Shown piece by piece: positions 19,190 to 26,818 of a stretch of DNA of 64,000 nucleotides. Positions within the stretch are counted from its first letter, which is position 1; every line of letters begins with the position of its first letter. Below the pieces are notes generated by a model, which was not told the DNA's origin, ran no database searches, and was given only the letters and a program-made list of their open reading frames with translations. The translations under genes and the position numbers were made by a program. This DNA comes from Frankiales bacterium (lineage in GTDB: Bacteria; Actinomycetota; Actinomycetes; S36-B12; CAIYMF01): contig WGLY01000004.1 in NCBI GenBank assembly GCA_016125335.1, positions 62,001 to 126,000 on the forward strand. The letters are read 5' to 3'.

Positions 19190-19486
19190 TCAGTGCTCCT
19201 CCTCCATGATGGTCACCCGGTCGAAGCGCACGACCTCGCCGAACCATCCGCAGGCGCCGCACCACGTCATGAAGTTGCGGGTGTCGCCGGTCCAGTACTC
19301 CGTGGTGATGCCGCCGTGCTCGCCGATCGAGGCCGCGCACATCGGGCAGAACCGCGGGCGGTCGAGGTAGTGCCGCTCGGCGTCGCGGGCGAACCAGGCC
19401 CCGGGCGGCGGCAGCTCGTGCGGGTCGGCCGGGAGCGGCGCGGACTCCGCGGCCCGCGCCACCACCTCCGACCGGTCGTCAGGCAC
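19190..19486 (-). CDS. Small zinc-ribbon-like protein coupled to the Rieske oxygenase gene
   Basis: 98 residues, not recognised as a named family. The C-terminal half holds two CxxC knuckles, C47-P-M-C50 and C76-G-A-C79, separated by an aromatic-rich, Gly-rich linker (GGITTEYWTGDTRNFMTW), a zinc-ribbon or rubredoxin-like layout. The GTG start overlaps the end of the Rieske oxygenase gene, so translation of the two is coupled. It may be an accessory or regulatory subunit, a metallochaperone, or a rubredoxin-like electron carrier; nothing in the sequence decides between these. No signal peptide or membrane segment. Confidence 0.68.
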   Translation of the reverse strand: MPDDRSEVVARAAESAPLPADPHELPPPGAWFARDAERHYLDRPRFCPMCAASIGEHGGITTEYWTGDTRNFMTWCGACGWFGEVVRFDRVTIMEEEH

Positions 19487-20732
19487 CAGCCTCGGCCTTC
19501 TCCAGGTTCGCCCAGTAGGACTCGTGCAGCTCGAGCAACTGGTCCTTGATCGGGCTGTAGCGCATCGACCCGCCGTTGATCCAGGCCGCCGCGAACGTGC
19601 GCTCGGCACCGAACTTGTCCTTCTCGCAAGGCAGGTTGATGATGTCGTGCTTCTCCCGGACCGTCCCGATCGGGTCCTCGCCGTTGGCGACCTTGCGCAT
19701 GTTCTCCTTGAACATCTTGCGCAGCATCGCGACACCGGCGTCCGAGCGGCCGAGGTGCTCCTGGGTGCGGTCGGTGATCTCGCCCTGCGACACCCAGGCC
19801 ATGATGTCCTGGCCCTCGATGTAGTCCGTGATGAACCGGCCCTGCTCGTCCTTCCACAGGTACTCGTAGACGTGGGGGCGCTCCTGCGTCGTGAGCAGCT
19901 CGCCGGGGTTGTGCGTGGAGTAGAAGAGCTTCCAGGTGTGGGTCTCGTCGATGGGCACGCGGATCTGCATCTGGTCGATGTAGGCGCCGCCCACGCGCAT
20001 GTAGAACGGGAACACCAGCGGGTGGCCGATCTTCCAGTCGTCGTTCTCCTCGGTGGAGCCCTCCAGCACGCGGCGCTTGAGGATCCCCCACTCCATCTCG
20101 TCGAAGCCCGTCTTGATGTGGCGCTTCTGGAACGCCTTGGGCGCCTCGAACCCCTGGGTCTCGCCGACGAAGTTGAAGTAGTAGCCGTGCAGCCACTCGA
20201 CGTGGTGCGGGTCGACGGAGTTCTCCATGATCTGGAGCCAGTTGCACGGGATCGTGGTGTAGCCGACGTCGCGCACGCCGTCCTTCACGAACACGTCGAA
20301 GCGCGGCAGCTCGGGCGCCGGGTCCGGCCCGACGTACACCCACACCATGCCGCCCATGGTCTGCGCCTTGCCCGACTTCATCGTCACGCGGTCGCGGAAG
20401 TTCTGGTTGTCGGCCTCGGCCGGCTGCTCGACGCACGTGCCGTCGAAGCCGAACTTCCACCCGTGGTATCCGCAGCGGATGCCGTCCTCGTGCACGACGC
20501 CGTAGGTGAGCGACGCGCGGCGGTGCGCGCACTTCTCGCCGATGATCCCGTACTTGCCGCTCGGGGTCTTGTAGAGGGTCCAGTCCTCGCTGAGCAGCCG
20601 AACGGTGCGCGAGGGCACGTCGTCGAAGTCCTGCTCGAAGGCGATGGGGTACCAGTACCGCCGGAGCAGCTCGCCCATGGGCGTTCCCGGGCCGATCTGG
20701 GTGAGCTCGTTGTTCTGCTCCACCGTGAGCAT
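19479..20732 (-). CDS. Rieske non-heme iron oxygenase, alpha subunit
   Basis: 417 residues. The [2Fe-2S] Rieske domain has C68-A-H70 and C87-G-Y-H90; the catalytic domain has the mononuclear iron motif N171-x2-D174-x2-H177-x4-H182 (NSVDPHHVEWLH) with a candidate third carboxylate in IEGQD. Size and motifs resemble the phthalate-dioxygenase/vanillate-demethylase group, alpha-only oxygenases without a beta subunit; none is encoded nearby. It sits between the split phosphotransferase genes and a zinc-ribbon gene, which suggests the substrate is a phosphorylated aromatic. Electrons may come from the Rieske ferredoxin (33620) and FprA-type reductase (16365). Hydroxylation and O-dealkylation are both possible. 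Confidence 0.9.
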   Translation of the reverse strand: MLTVEQNNELTQIGPGTPMGELLRRYWYPIAFEQDFDDVPSRTVRLLSEDWTLYKTPSGKYGIIGEKCAHRRASLTYGVVHEDGIRCGYHGWKFGFDGTCVEQPAEADNQNFRDRVTMKSGKAQTMGGMVWVYVGPDPAPELPRFDVFVKDGVRDVGYTTIPCNWLQIMENSVDPHHVEWLHGYYFNFVGETQGFEAPKAFQKRHIKTGFDEMEWGILKRRVLEGSTEENDDWKIGHPLVFPFYMRVGGAYIDQMQIRVPIDETHTWKLFYSTHNPGELLTTQERPHVYEYLWKDEQGRFITDYIEGQDIMAWVSQGEITDRTQEHLGRSDAGVAMLRKMFKENMRKVANGEDPIGTVREKHDIINLPCEKDKFGAERTFAAAWINGGSMRYSPIKDQLLELHESYWANLEKAEAGA

Positions 20733-20837
20733 CTCGTGTTCCCTTCGGACTGGACGCAGGTCTGGCCGTCGTTCGCAGTGTGCCGGAGCGTCCCGCCCGG
20801 GAGGCCGCGTCGGCCCCCCAGGCGGGACAGGGTGTCC

Positions 20838-22649
20838 TCAGTCGAGGACGGTGACCTTGCCGTTGGACCCGTCGACGCGGATGCGCTGCCCGGTCCTGAT
20901 GGTGGAGGTGGCGAAGCCGGTGCCGGTCACGGCCGGCAGACCGTACTCGCGGCACACGATCGCGGCGTGGCTCATCATCCCGCCGGTGTCGGTGACGGTG
21001 GCCTGGATCTTGCCGAAGATCGGCGCCCAGCTCGGCGCGGTGAGCGGGGCCACGAGGATCTCGCCCTCCTGCACCTCGTTGATCTGGTCCGGGCCGAAGA
21101 TCACCCGGGCCGGGCCCTCGACGACGCCGGGCGAGGCGGCCATCCCGGACAGCGACCCGTCCTCGCCGGCCCCGCCGCCCAGCCAGTTGGCGATGGAGTC
21201 GGAGGTGATGCCCCAGAGCATGATCGTGAACGGCTCGGTGACGACCTCCGGCGGCGTGCCGAGCGCCGGCGTCGGCTTCCACTGCTCGAGGGCGGTGAGG
21301 ATCTGCTTGCGCTTGGCCACCAGCGGGGGCCAGTACGACGGGCCGCGCGGCGGGGCGGGCGCCGCCCACGAGTGGTAGAGGTCGAACAGTGCGTCGGGGA
21401 CCTCGTGGCGCTTGAGGTAGAAGATGTCCTCGGGCTCCTCGAGGAAGCCCTCCTTGGCGAGCACGCCGCCGATGTCCTTCATCTTGCGCCAGATGACCGA
21501 GTGGCTCCAGTGCTCGACGTAGAAGTTGTGGTTCTCGACGTACGGGAACACCACGCGGGCGAGGCCGAGCTTGCCGTGGAAGGCCTCGCGGTCCTCGTCG
21601 CTGGCGAGCAGCGAGGTGTACTCGGCGACGATCCGGTCGCGCTCGGCCGAGATCGCCTCGGTGGGCCGCGCGATGTCGGCGCCCGAGCGCAGCTTGTCGA
21701 TGTAGCCGCGGATGAACTCGAACGGGATCTCGACGTTCTCGATCCAGATCTTGTCCTGGCTGGAGAAGCCGGAGCCGGTCGAGAAGTTGAACCACGGCTC
21801 GGCCGACTGCTCGAAGGAGGAGATCCAGGCCTGCCCCGCCTCGCCCGAGGACTTCAGCGCCTCGCAGGTCGCCGTGACGTCGCCGAGCGAGAAGGCCTCG
21901 GCCACGCCCGTGTCGAGGGCCATGCGGGCCAGCCGCTTGAGCTCCTCGTCGGGGCGGAAGAGGTCGACCTCGACACCGGCGACCATCTTGGCGATCGCGA
22001 GGTCGGAGATGCCCGGGAACGCCTGCTTGCAGAAGCCGAAGAAGTCCAGGTAGGCGGCGTACCCCAGGTTGAGGAACTCGAAGTGGTACTGCCACAGGGT
22101 GCTCGCGGAGTTCAGCAGCTCGAGGTAGTTCGCCTGGATCTGGCCGCCGGCGCCCTTGCCGGCGCCCGAGGTCACGACCTCGAGCGGCTCGACGTCGGGC
22201 AGGGGCGAGAACTCCAGGGCCTCCATGCCCTTCACCAGGTCGCGGATCTTGACCAGCCAGTTCTCGTAGAGCTGGTTCCAGTTCACGAAGTAGTGGCCGG
22301 CGCGCTGCATGAACTGCTCGGCGCGGGCGGGGATGTCGGCCTCGGGGGCCGGCACCGGCGAGAGGTACGTGTAGCCGTTGACGATGCGGAAGTCGATCCC
22401 GTTCGCCGGTGGGACGAGGAGGTGACGCGTGTTGTACTGCGAGAGCGCGACGATCGCGACCTCCATCAACGACGCGTCCCAGGGCAGCAGGGGCTTGGGC
22501 CAGTGGACGCCGTCCTGGAACCAGAACATGGAGTCCTCGTACTCGGCGCGTGCCGGACTGCACGTGGAGGAGTACGCGTAGAGCTCCTGCCAGCCTTCGG
22601 CTCCGGGCGGAGTGGTGATCTCCGACGGGAGCGGGAACTTCCCAGCCAT
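20838..22649 (-). CDS. PEP-synthase-like phosphohistidine protein (phenylphosphate synthase / CreHI-type large subunit)
   Basis: 603 residues (about 67 kDa). The C-terminal 90 residues form a PEP-utilising mobile domain with the phosphoryl-carrier His561 in GGMMSHAAIVCREYGLPAV. The preceding ~500 residues are mostly helical and contain no ATP-grasp domain, and there is no C-terminal PEP/pyruvate TIM barrel. This is the layout of the 70-kDa protein of phenylphosphate synthase from Thauera and of the corresponding component of the Corynebacterium 4-cresol-phosphorylating CreHI pair, in which the His carries phosphate to a phenol. ATG 22649 is preceded by GGAGAGGG; an in-frame upstream start at 22733 is not supported by an RBS. 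Confidence 0.85.
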   Translation of the reverse strand: MAGKFPLPSEITTPPGAEGWQELYAYSSTCSPARAEYEDSMFWFQDGVHWPKPLLPWDASLMEVAIVALSQYNTRHLLVPPANGIDFRIVNGYTYLSPVPAPEADIPARAEQFMQRAGHYFVNWNQLYENWLVKIRDLVKGMEALEFSPLPDVEPLEVVTSGAGKGAGGQIQANYLELLNSASTLWQYHFEFLNLGYAAYLDFFGFCKQAFPGISDLAIAKMVAGVEVDLFRPDEELKRLARMALDTGVAEAFSLGDVTATCEALKSSGEAGQAWISSFEQSAEPWFNFSTGSGFSSQDKIWIENVEIPFEFIRGYIDKLRSGADIARPTEAISAERDRIVAEYTSLLASDEDREAFHGKLGLARVVFPYVENHNFYVEHWSHSVIWRKMKDIGGVLAKEGFLEEPEDIFYLKRHEVPDALFDLYHSWAAPAPPRGPSYWPPLVAKRKQILTALEQWKPTPALGTPPEVVTEPFTIMLWGITSDSIANWLGGGAGEDGSLSGMAASPGVVEGPARVIFGPDQINEVQEGEILVAPLTAPSWAPIFGKIQATVTDTGGMMSHAAIVCREYGLPAVTGTGFATSTIRTGQRIRVDGSNGKVTVLD

Positions 22650-22743
22650 GCCCTCTCCTTCTCGACGGTCCTCGCGGTCCGTCCCTGGGGTGACTGCCGC
22701 TCCGTCGCGGCGGTCTCGGTGGTTGGCGTGCACGGGGAGTCGG

Positions 22744-23835
22744 TCAGGAACTCCCCGCCCCCTTGGAGTGCAGCGGCGACATCAGCGTCGAGACGATGCT
22801 CGACATGAAGTCGCCGGGTGCGGACCCGGGCGCCACGACGGCGCTCGGGCCCTTCTTGCTCCATACCGTCTCCGGCCGCGACTGCAGCAGGATGATGTTC
22901 TCGCCCTCCGGCAGGTCGAGGTCGACGGCCCACTCGATGTCCTGCGGGCAGCCGTAGTGCCGCTCGGCTGTCTTGGCCAGCTTGGCGATCGCCTTGATCT
23001 CGGTGTCGGTCAGGCAGGGCGCGTCCACCCGGTCCGGCGCGGTCTCCACCTTCTCGACGGAGTCGTGGTCGGTGAGCACGTACTCGTGGGTCTTGCTGCT
23101 CACGACGCGCTTGGTGACGTCGAGCATCACCTTGTCGACGCGGTAGTTGTCCGGGGTGACCTCCCCGGCCACCACGCCCTCGCCGAACCCCCACGCGGCG
23201 TCGATCGCCACCTGCGAGCGGTCGCCGTTGGTCGGGTCGAGGGTGAACGCCACCCCGGCCGCCTTGGGGTGCACCATCTTCTGGACGACGACGCACATCT
23301 CGACCGAGCGGTGGTCGTAGCCCATCTCCACCCGGTAGCAGGTGGCGCGGTCGGTGAACAGGCTGGCCCAGCAGCGGCGCACGGCGTCGATGACGTCCTC
23401 GACGCCGCGCACCCACAGGTAGGTGTCGTGCTCGCCCGCGAACGACGCGTCGGGCGAGTCCTCCGAGGTGGCCGAGGAGCGCACCGCGACGGGCACCTCC
23501 TTGGTGCCGGCACGCGCGCCGAGCTCGAGGTAGGCGCCCCGGATCTGCAGCTCGATCCCCTCGGGGATGGGCATGGTCTCGATCAGGCGCCGGATCTCCG
23601 CGCAGCGCTGCGTGACCGAGTCCGTGTCGTTGACGTCCATGCCGTACAGCAGCCGGGCGACCTGGGCGTCGAGGTCGGCCTCGTCGCGGGCCCGGCGGTA
23701 GGCGTTGGTGGTGATCGCGAAGCCGGGCGGCACCGGGAGGCCGGCGCCGGTCATCTCGCCGAGGCTCGCGGCCTTGCCGCCCACCTCGCTCTTCATCCCG
23801 GCCCAGTAGCTCTCGAACCAGCTGATCGTCGTCAT
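22744..23835 (-). CDS. PEP-synthase-like ATP-grasp protein (phenylphosphate synthase / CreHI-type ATP-binding subunit)
   Basis: 363 residues (about 40 kDa), matching only the N-terminal ATP-binding domain of PEP synthase/pyruvate phosphate dikinase: VGGKAASLGEM near residue 19, GLPVPPGFAITTNAY, VAVRSSATSEDSPDASFAGEHDT-type nucleotide loop, and DIEWAVD...LLQSRPET at the end. It lacks the phosphohistidine domain, which is supplied by the next gene. The pair mirrors the 40- and 70-kDa proteins of phenylphosphate synthase: this subunit would use ATP to phosphorylate the partner His. ATG 23835 overlaps the upstream phosphatase-like gene's stop (ATGA) and has GAGGAGG. Confidence 0.87.
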   Translation of the reverse strand: MTTISWFESYWAGMKSEVGGKAASLGEMTGAGLPVPPGFAITTNAYRRARDEADLDAQVARLLYGMDVNDTDSVTQRCAEIRRLIETMPIPEGIELQIRGAYLELGARAGTKEVPVAVRSSATSEDSPDASFAGEHDTYLWVRGVEDVIDAVRRCWASLFTDRATCYRVEMGYDHRSVEMCVVVQKMVHPKAAGVAFTLDPTNGDRSQVAIDAAWGFGEGVVAGEVTPDNYRVDKVMLDVTKRVVSSKTHEYVLTDHDSVEKVETAPDRVDAPCLTDTEIKAIAKLAKTAERHYGCPQDIEWAVDLDLPEGENIILLQSRPETVWSKKGPSAVVAPGSAPGDFMSSIVSTLMSPLHSKGAGSS

Positions 23836-24920
23836 CGGACCTCCTCGGCGACGTCGCGGCCGGTCGCGGTGCCGGACCACCAGTCGGGGAGCGAGTCCAG
23901 GTCGGGCACCTGCACCTCCTGCACACGGTTGCGGTAGAGGACGAGCGCCGTGACGCCGCCGTCGATGAGGCGGACCCGGACGAACTCGGTGTTGAACGGC
24001 TCGCCGGGGTCGTAGCCCATCGCCCAGGTGGCGAAGGCGCGGATCGGACCCGAGTGGGTCGTGACGACGACGGAGTTGCCCGGCGTCTCGCGGTGGATGC
24101 GCAGCAGCCCGGCCCAGAACCGGCGCACGGCCGAGACAGGGGGCTCGAAGTGCAGCAGCGGCATGGTGAGCCAGTGGGTGATGGGGTCGCCTCCGCCGTT
24201 CTGGATCTTCCAGAACCGGTCGATCTCCACCAGCCACCCGGGCCGCTCGCCCATCGAGGTGCGCTCGAACGCCTCGAGCTCCTTCGCGTAGAGGCGGAAG
24301 GCCGATGTGACGTCGCGCAGCCCCTCGGGCGTCGCGACCCCGAAGTTCTGGAACTCGCGGTAGGCGACGATCTCGCCGACGGTCGCCTCGCGGCCGAACA
24401 GGCTCATGCCGTCGAGCAGCCCGCGCCGCAGGTGCTCGGCGGTCTGGCGCGCCCGGTTGGTGTCGGCGCAGGCGATGCGCACCGTGTGGCCGTCCAGCAC
24501 GCGGCGGGCGATCTCCTGGCCCCGCCGGTGGGACTGCCACGACCCCAGCGGCGTCAGCCCGGACTCCGAGCTGTAGCCCTGAGTCTCACCGTGACGCACG
24601 AAGTAGACGTCGGTGGCGACCTGCGCGGCCTGCTCGCGGCGCTCGGGGACGATCTCCTTCGTGCGGGTGACCTCCGCCCAGCCGCGGGTGGTGTTGATCT
24701 GCTGGCCGTCGTAGCTGGGGACCCGCGACTCGAAGGGGTCGACGTTCTCCCGCCGCTCGCGGAAGCGGCGCAGGTAGAGCGGCGTCGCGTCGTCGGCCGC
24801 CTCCTCGTGGGTGACGCTGCGGCCGGCGCGCTCGAGGTAGCGCGCGAGGTAGGCCGGCGCGTCCGGGCGCTCGGTGCGGGGCAGGGTGGGGCCGGCCTCC
24901 GGCTCCTGGACGGCGGTCAC
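23832..24920 (-). CDS. Histidine-phosphatase (phosphoglycerate-mutase-like) protein with N-terminal extension
   Basis: 362 residues. The catalytic domain starts near residue 104 with VYFVRHGETQGYS (phospho-acceptor His110) and includes the second-His motif THSGPIRAF near residue 300. Residues 1-100 form an extra charged segment (LYLRRFRERRENVDPFESRV) not part of the core fold. Branch-2/branch-1 details cannot be resolved by eye. Placed between the extradiol dioxygenases and the aryl-kinase-like pair and overlapping both neighbours by 4 nt, it is the best candidate for removing phosphate from an oxidised aryl phosphate, the job CreD does in 4-cresol catabolism. GTG 24920 overlaps the stop of the dioxygenase gene. 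Confidence 0.82.
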   Translation of the reverse strand: MTAVQEPEAGPTLPRTERPDAPAYLARYLERAGRSVTHEEAADDATPLYLRRFRERRENVDPFESRVPSYDGQQINTTRGWAEVTRTKEIVPERREQAAQVATDVYFVRHGETQGYSSESGLTPLGSWQSHRRGQEIARRVLDGHTVRIACADTNRARQTAEHLRRGLLDGMSLFGREATVGEIVAYREFQNFGVATPEGLRDVTSAFRLYAKELEAFERTSMGERPGWLVEIDRFWKIQNGGGDPITHWLTMPLLHFEPPVSAVRRFWAGLLRIHRETPGNSVVVTTHSGPIRAFATWAMGYDPGEPFNTEFVRVRLIDGGVTALVLYRNRVQEVQVPDLDSLPDWWSGTATGRDVAEEVR

Positions 24921-25828
24921 GTGTGCACCGTCAGGAACCGCTGGTTGACCACGCCGTCGTACCAGAAGAGCGCCCGGCCCATCTCCGCCTCGGTCCAGAT
25001 CGTCGGCTCGTCGTCGGGGTCGACCCAGTAGCCGCCGGTGAACACCTCGTTGCGGTTGCCGACCGGGTCGAAGAAGTACAGGCAGTGGCCGCGCGTGGCG
25101 CCGTGCCGCGTGGGGTTCGTCTCGATGCGCACCCCGTGGTAGGCGCAGATGTCCGCGGCGTCGCGGATCGCCGTCCAGTCCTCGACCGCCCACGCGAAGT
25201 GGTGCAGTCCGCCGTTGGGCCCCGTGACCAGCGCGATGTCGTGGCTGGCGTGGGAGACCTCGAGCCACGTGGCGATGCGGAACCCGTCGTCGCCGAGCAC
25301 CTGCTCGGTCACCCGGAAGCCGAGCACCTCCACCAGGAAGTCGGTGATGCCCCCGACGTCCTCGGCGGTGAGGAACAGGTGGTCGAGCCGGGGCGGGGCG
25401 ATGCCGACGAGGCCCAGCGGCTTGGGCGGCGGGTTGGTGAGCGGGAGCAGGTTGCCCACCTGCTGCATCCCGTGCACGAGCTCCATCGAGTGCCCGCTCG
25501 GGAGGGTGAAGCGGATCGCGGCGCCGTGGCCGGGGGCCCACTCGTCCGGCGCGTACCGGGTGACGTCGACGCCGGCCTCCTTGAGCCGCGCGGCGTACAC
25601 GTCGAGGTCCTCGGCGTCGGTGACCTTGAAGCCGAAGTGGTTCAGCCCGTGGGTGGGCTCCCAGGTGAGGACGACGGAGTGGTGCTGGTGCTCGTCCCAG
25701 CTCTTGAGGAACACCCGCTCGCTCTCGCGGGCGGTCTCCACGAGGCCGACGACCTCGCAGTAGTAGGCGGTGGCGAGCTCGAGGTCCGGGACGCGGACCT
25801 CCACGTGGCTCAGTCGCAGGATGCCCAT
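24917..25828 (-). CDS. Catechol 2,3-dioxygenase-like extradiol dioxygenase, copy 2
   Basis: 303 residues, two vicinal-oxygen-chelate modules. Candidate Fe(II) ligands in the C-terminal module are His150 (RLDHLFL), His209/His210 (GLHHFAW) and Glu261 (NRNEVFTGGY), spaced as in type-I catechol 2,3-dioxygenases such as XylE. It would open a catechol ring next to the diol. It is a close paralogue of the upstream gene and overlaps it by 1 nt (TGATG), arguing for a tandem duplication with divergence, perhaps for different ring substituents. Confidence 0.9.
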   Translation of the reverse strand: MGILRLSHVEVRVPDLELATAYYCEVVGLVETARESERVFLKSWDEHQHHSVVLTWEPTHGLNHFGFKVTDAEDLDVYAARLKEAGVDVTRYAPDEWAPGHGAAIRFTLPSGHSMELVHGMQQVGNLLPLTNPPPKPLGLVGIAPPRLDHLFLTAEDVGGITDFLVEVLGFRVTEQVLGDDGFRIATWLEVSHASHDIALVTGPNGGLHHFAWAVEDWTAIRDAADICAYHGVRIETNPTRHGATRGHCLYFFDPVGNRNEVFTGGYWVDPDDEPTIWTEAEMGRALFWYDGVVNQRFLTVHT

Positions 25829-26736
25829 CAGGTGTGCACCTTCATGAAGCGGTCGTTGAGCTCGCCCTCGTAGTAGAAGACGGCGCGCCCGATGTTGTCC
25901 TCGGTCCAGGTGATCGTGGGGAAGTCGGGGTCGGGCCGGTACCCGCCGGTGAACACCTCGTTGCGGGTCCCGAGCGGGTCGAAGAAGTAGATCGTGGATC
26001 CGCGGGTGACCCCGTGTCGCGTCGGGCCGACGTCGATCTGGATGCCGTTGTAGGCGAGGGTGTCAGCGGCCTTGCGGACCGCCTCCCAGTCGTCGAGCCA
26101 GAACGCGAAGTGGTGCAGCCCGCCGTTGGGGCCGGCCACCACGGCGAGGTCGTGCGGGGAGTGCGACCGCTCCATCCAGGTGCCGATCTGGTGGCCGTTG
26201 CCGTCGAGGAGCTGCTCGGTGACGCGGAAGCCCAGCACGTTGGTGTAGAAGGTCGTCGCCTCGCCGACCTCCTCGGCCGTCACCAGCAGGTGGTCCATCC
26301 GCGGCGGGGCGATCCCCGGCACCCCGGTGACGAACGGCGCCGGGTTCACCTTGGGCAGCAGGCCGCCGACCTTCTCGACGTCGTGCACCAGCTCCATGAC
26401 GTGCCCGGACGGCGTGGCGAACCGGATCGACTCGCCCTGGCCCACGGACTCGCCCTTCGAGACCCGCTGCACGGGGAAGCCGTAGCGGGACACCGCGTTC
26501 TCCAGGTCGGACAGGTCGTCCTCGCGCTCGACCTTGAAGCTCATGAGGTCGAAGCCCACCCGCGGGGCGTACACCAGGCGCAGCGAGTGGTGGTCGGTCT
26601 CGTCCCAGCACTTGAGGTAGACCGAGTCCGCGTCGCGCTCGACGACGACGAGACCCATCACCTCGGTGTAGTAGGCGGTCGCGAGATCGAGGTCCGTGAC
26701 CGTCACGTCGACGTGGCCGAGCCGCAGGATGCCCAT
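25828..26736 (-). CDS. Catechol 2,3-dioxygenase-like extradiol dioxygenase, copy 1
   Basis: 302 residues with the same two-module fold. Candidate iron ligands are His149 (RMDHLLV), His208/His209 (GLHHFAF) and Glu260 (TRNEVFTGGY). It is the first gene of the leftward operon. ATG 26736 lies 7 nt after a TACCTT -10 element (minus strand) and there is no RBS, so a leaderless transcript is likely; upstream in-frame starts reach into the operator and were rejected. It would turn a catechol into a 2-hydroxymuconic semialdehyde, the substrate of the dehydrogenase encoded at 32107. Confidence 0.91.
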   Translation of the reverse strand: MGILRLGHVDVTVTDLDLATAYYTEVMGLVVVERDADSVYLKCWDETDHHSLRLVYAPRVGFDLMSFKVEREDDLSDLENAVSRYGFPVQRVSKGESVGQGESIRFATPSGHVMELVHDVEKVGGLLPKVNPAPFVTGVPGIAPPRMDHLLVTAEEVGEATTFYTNVLGFRVTEQLLDGNGHQIGTWMERSHSPHDLAVVAGPNGGLHHFAFWLDDWEAVRKAADTLAYNGIQIDVGPTRHGVTRGSTIYFFDPLGTRNEVFTGGYRPDPDFPTITWTEDNIGRAVFYYEGELNDRFMKVHT

Positions 26737-26743
26737 GGCGGCG

Positions 26744-26749
26744 AAGGTA
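26744..26749 (-). promoter_or_regulatory. -10 element of the leftward aromatic operon
   Basis: TACCTT on the minus strand ends 7 nt before ATG 26736. Its expected -35 region (about 26767-26772) falls inside the central palindrome. Confidence 0.5.
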
Positions 26750-26758
26750 GGCGGTGCT

Positions 26759-26795
26759 GTCCCGCACATCGGACCGATGTGCCGCCATGCGGGAC
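26759..26795. promoter_or_regulatory. Nested inverted repeats, probable IclR operator between divergent promoters
   Basis: An outer perfect repeat GTCCCGCA (26759-26766) / TGCGGGAC (26788-26795) encloses a 19-bp perfect palindrome GCACATCGGACCGATGTGC (26764-26782, centre A26773). Both sit in the 82-bp gap between the divergent operons and cover the expected -35 regions of both -10 elements. The IclR-family gene is the second gene to the right, so it is the obvious ligand. Binding is inferred. Confidence 0.68.
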
Positions 26796-26805
26796 GTTGG
26801 TGACG

Positions 26806-26811
26806 TAGCGT
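26806..26811 (+). promoter_or_regulatory. -10 element of the rightward aromatic operon
   Basis: TAGCGT ends 7 nt before ATG 26819, mirror-imaging the leftward promoter. No ribosome-binding site is present. Confidence 0.5.
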
Positions 26812-26818
26812 CCGAGCC

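Noticed and set aside
19267-22563. 1098-codon frame overlapping the Rieske and kinase genes on the same strand
   Set aside because: Offset frame of two real genes with intact catalytic motifs; crosses their boundary.
20838-22649. Ordinary PEP synthase or pyruvate phosphate dikinase
   Set aside because: Neither half has the PEP/pyruvate TIM barrel, and the two halves are in separate genes as in aryl-phosphate synthases.
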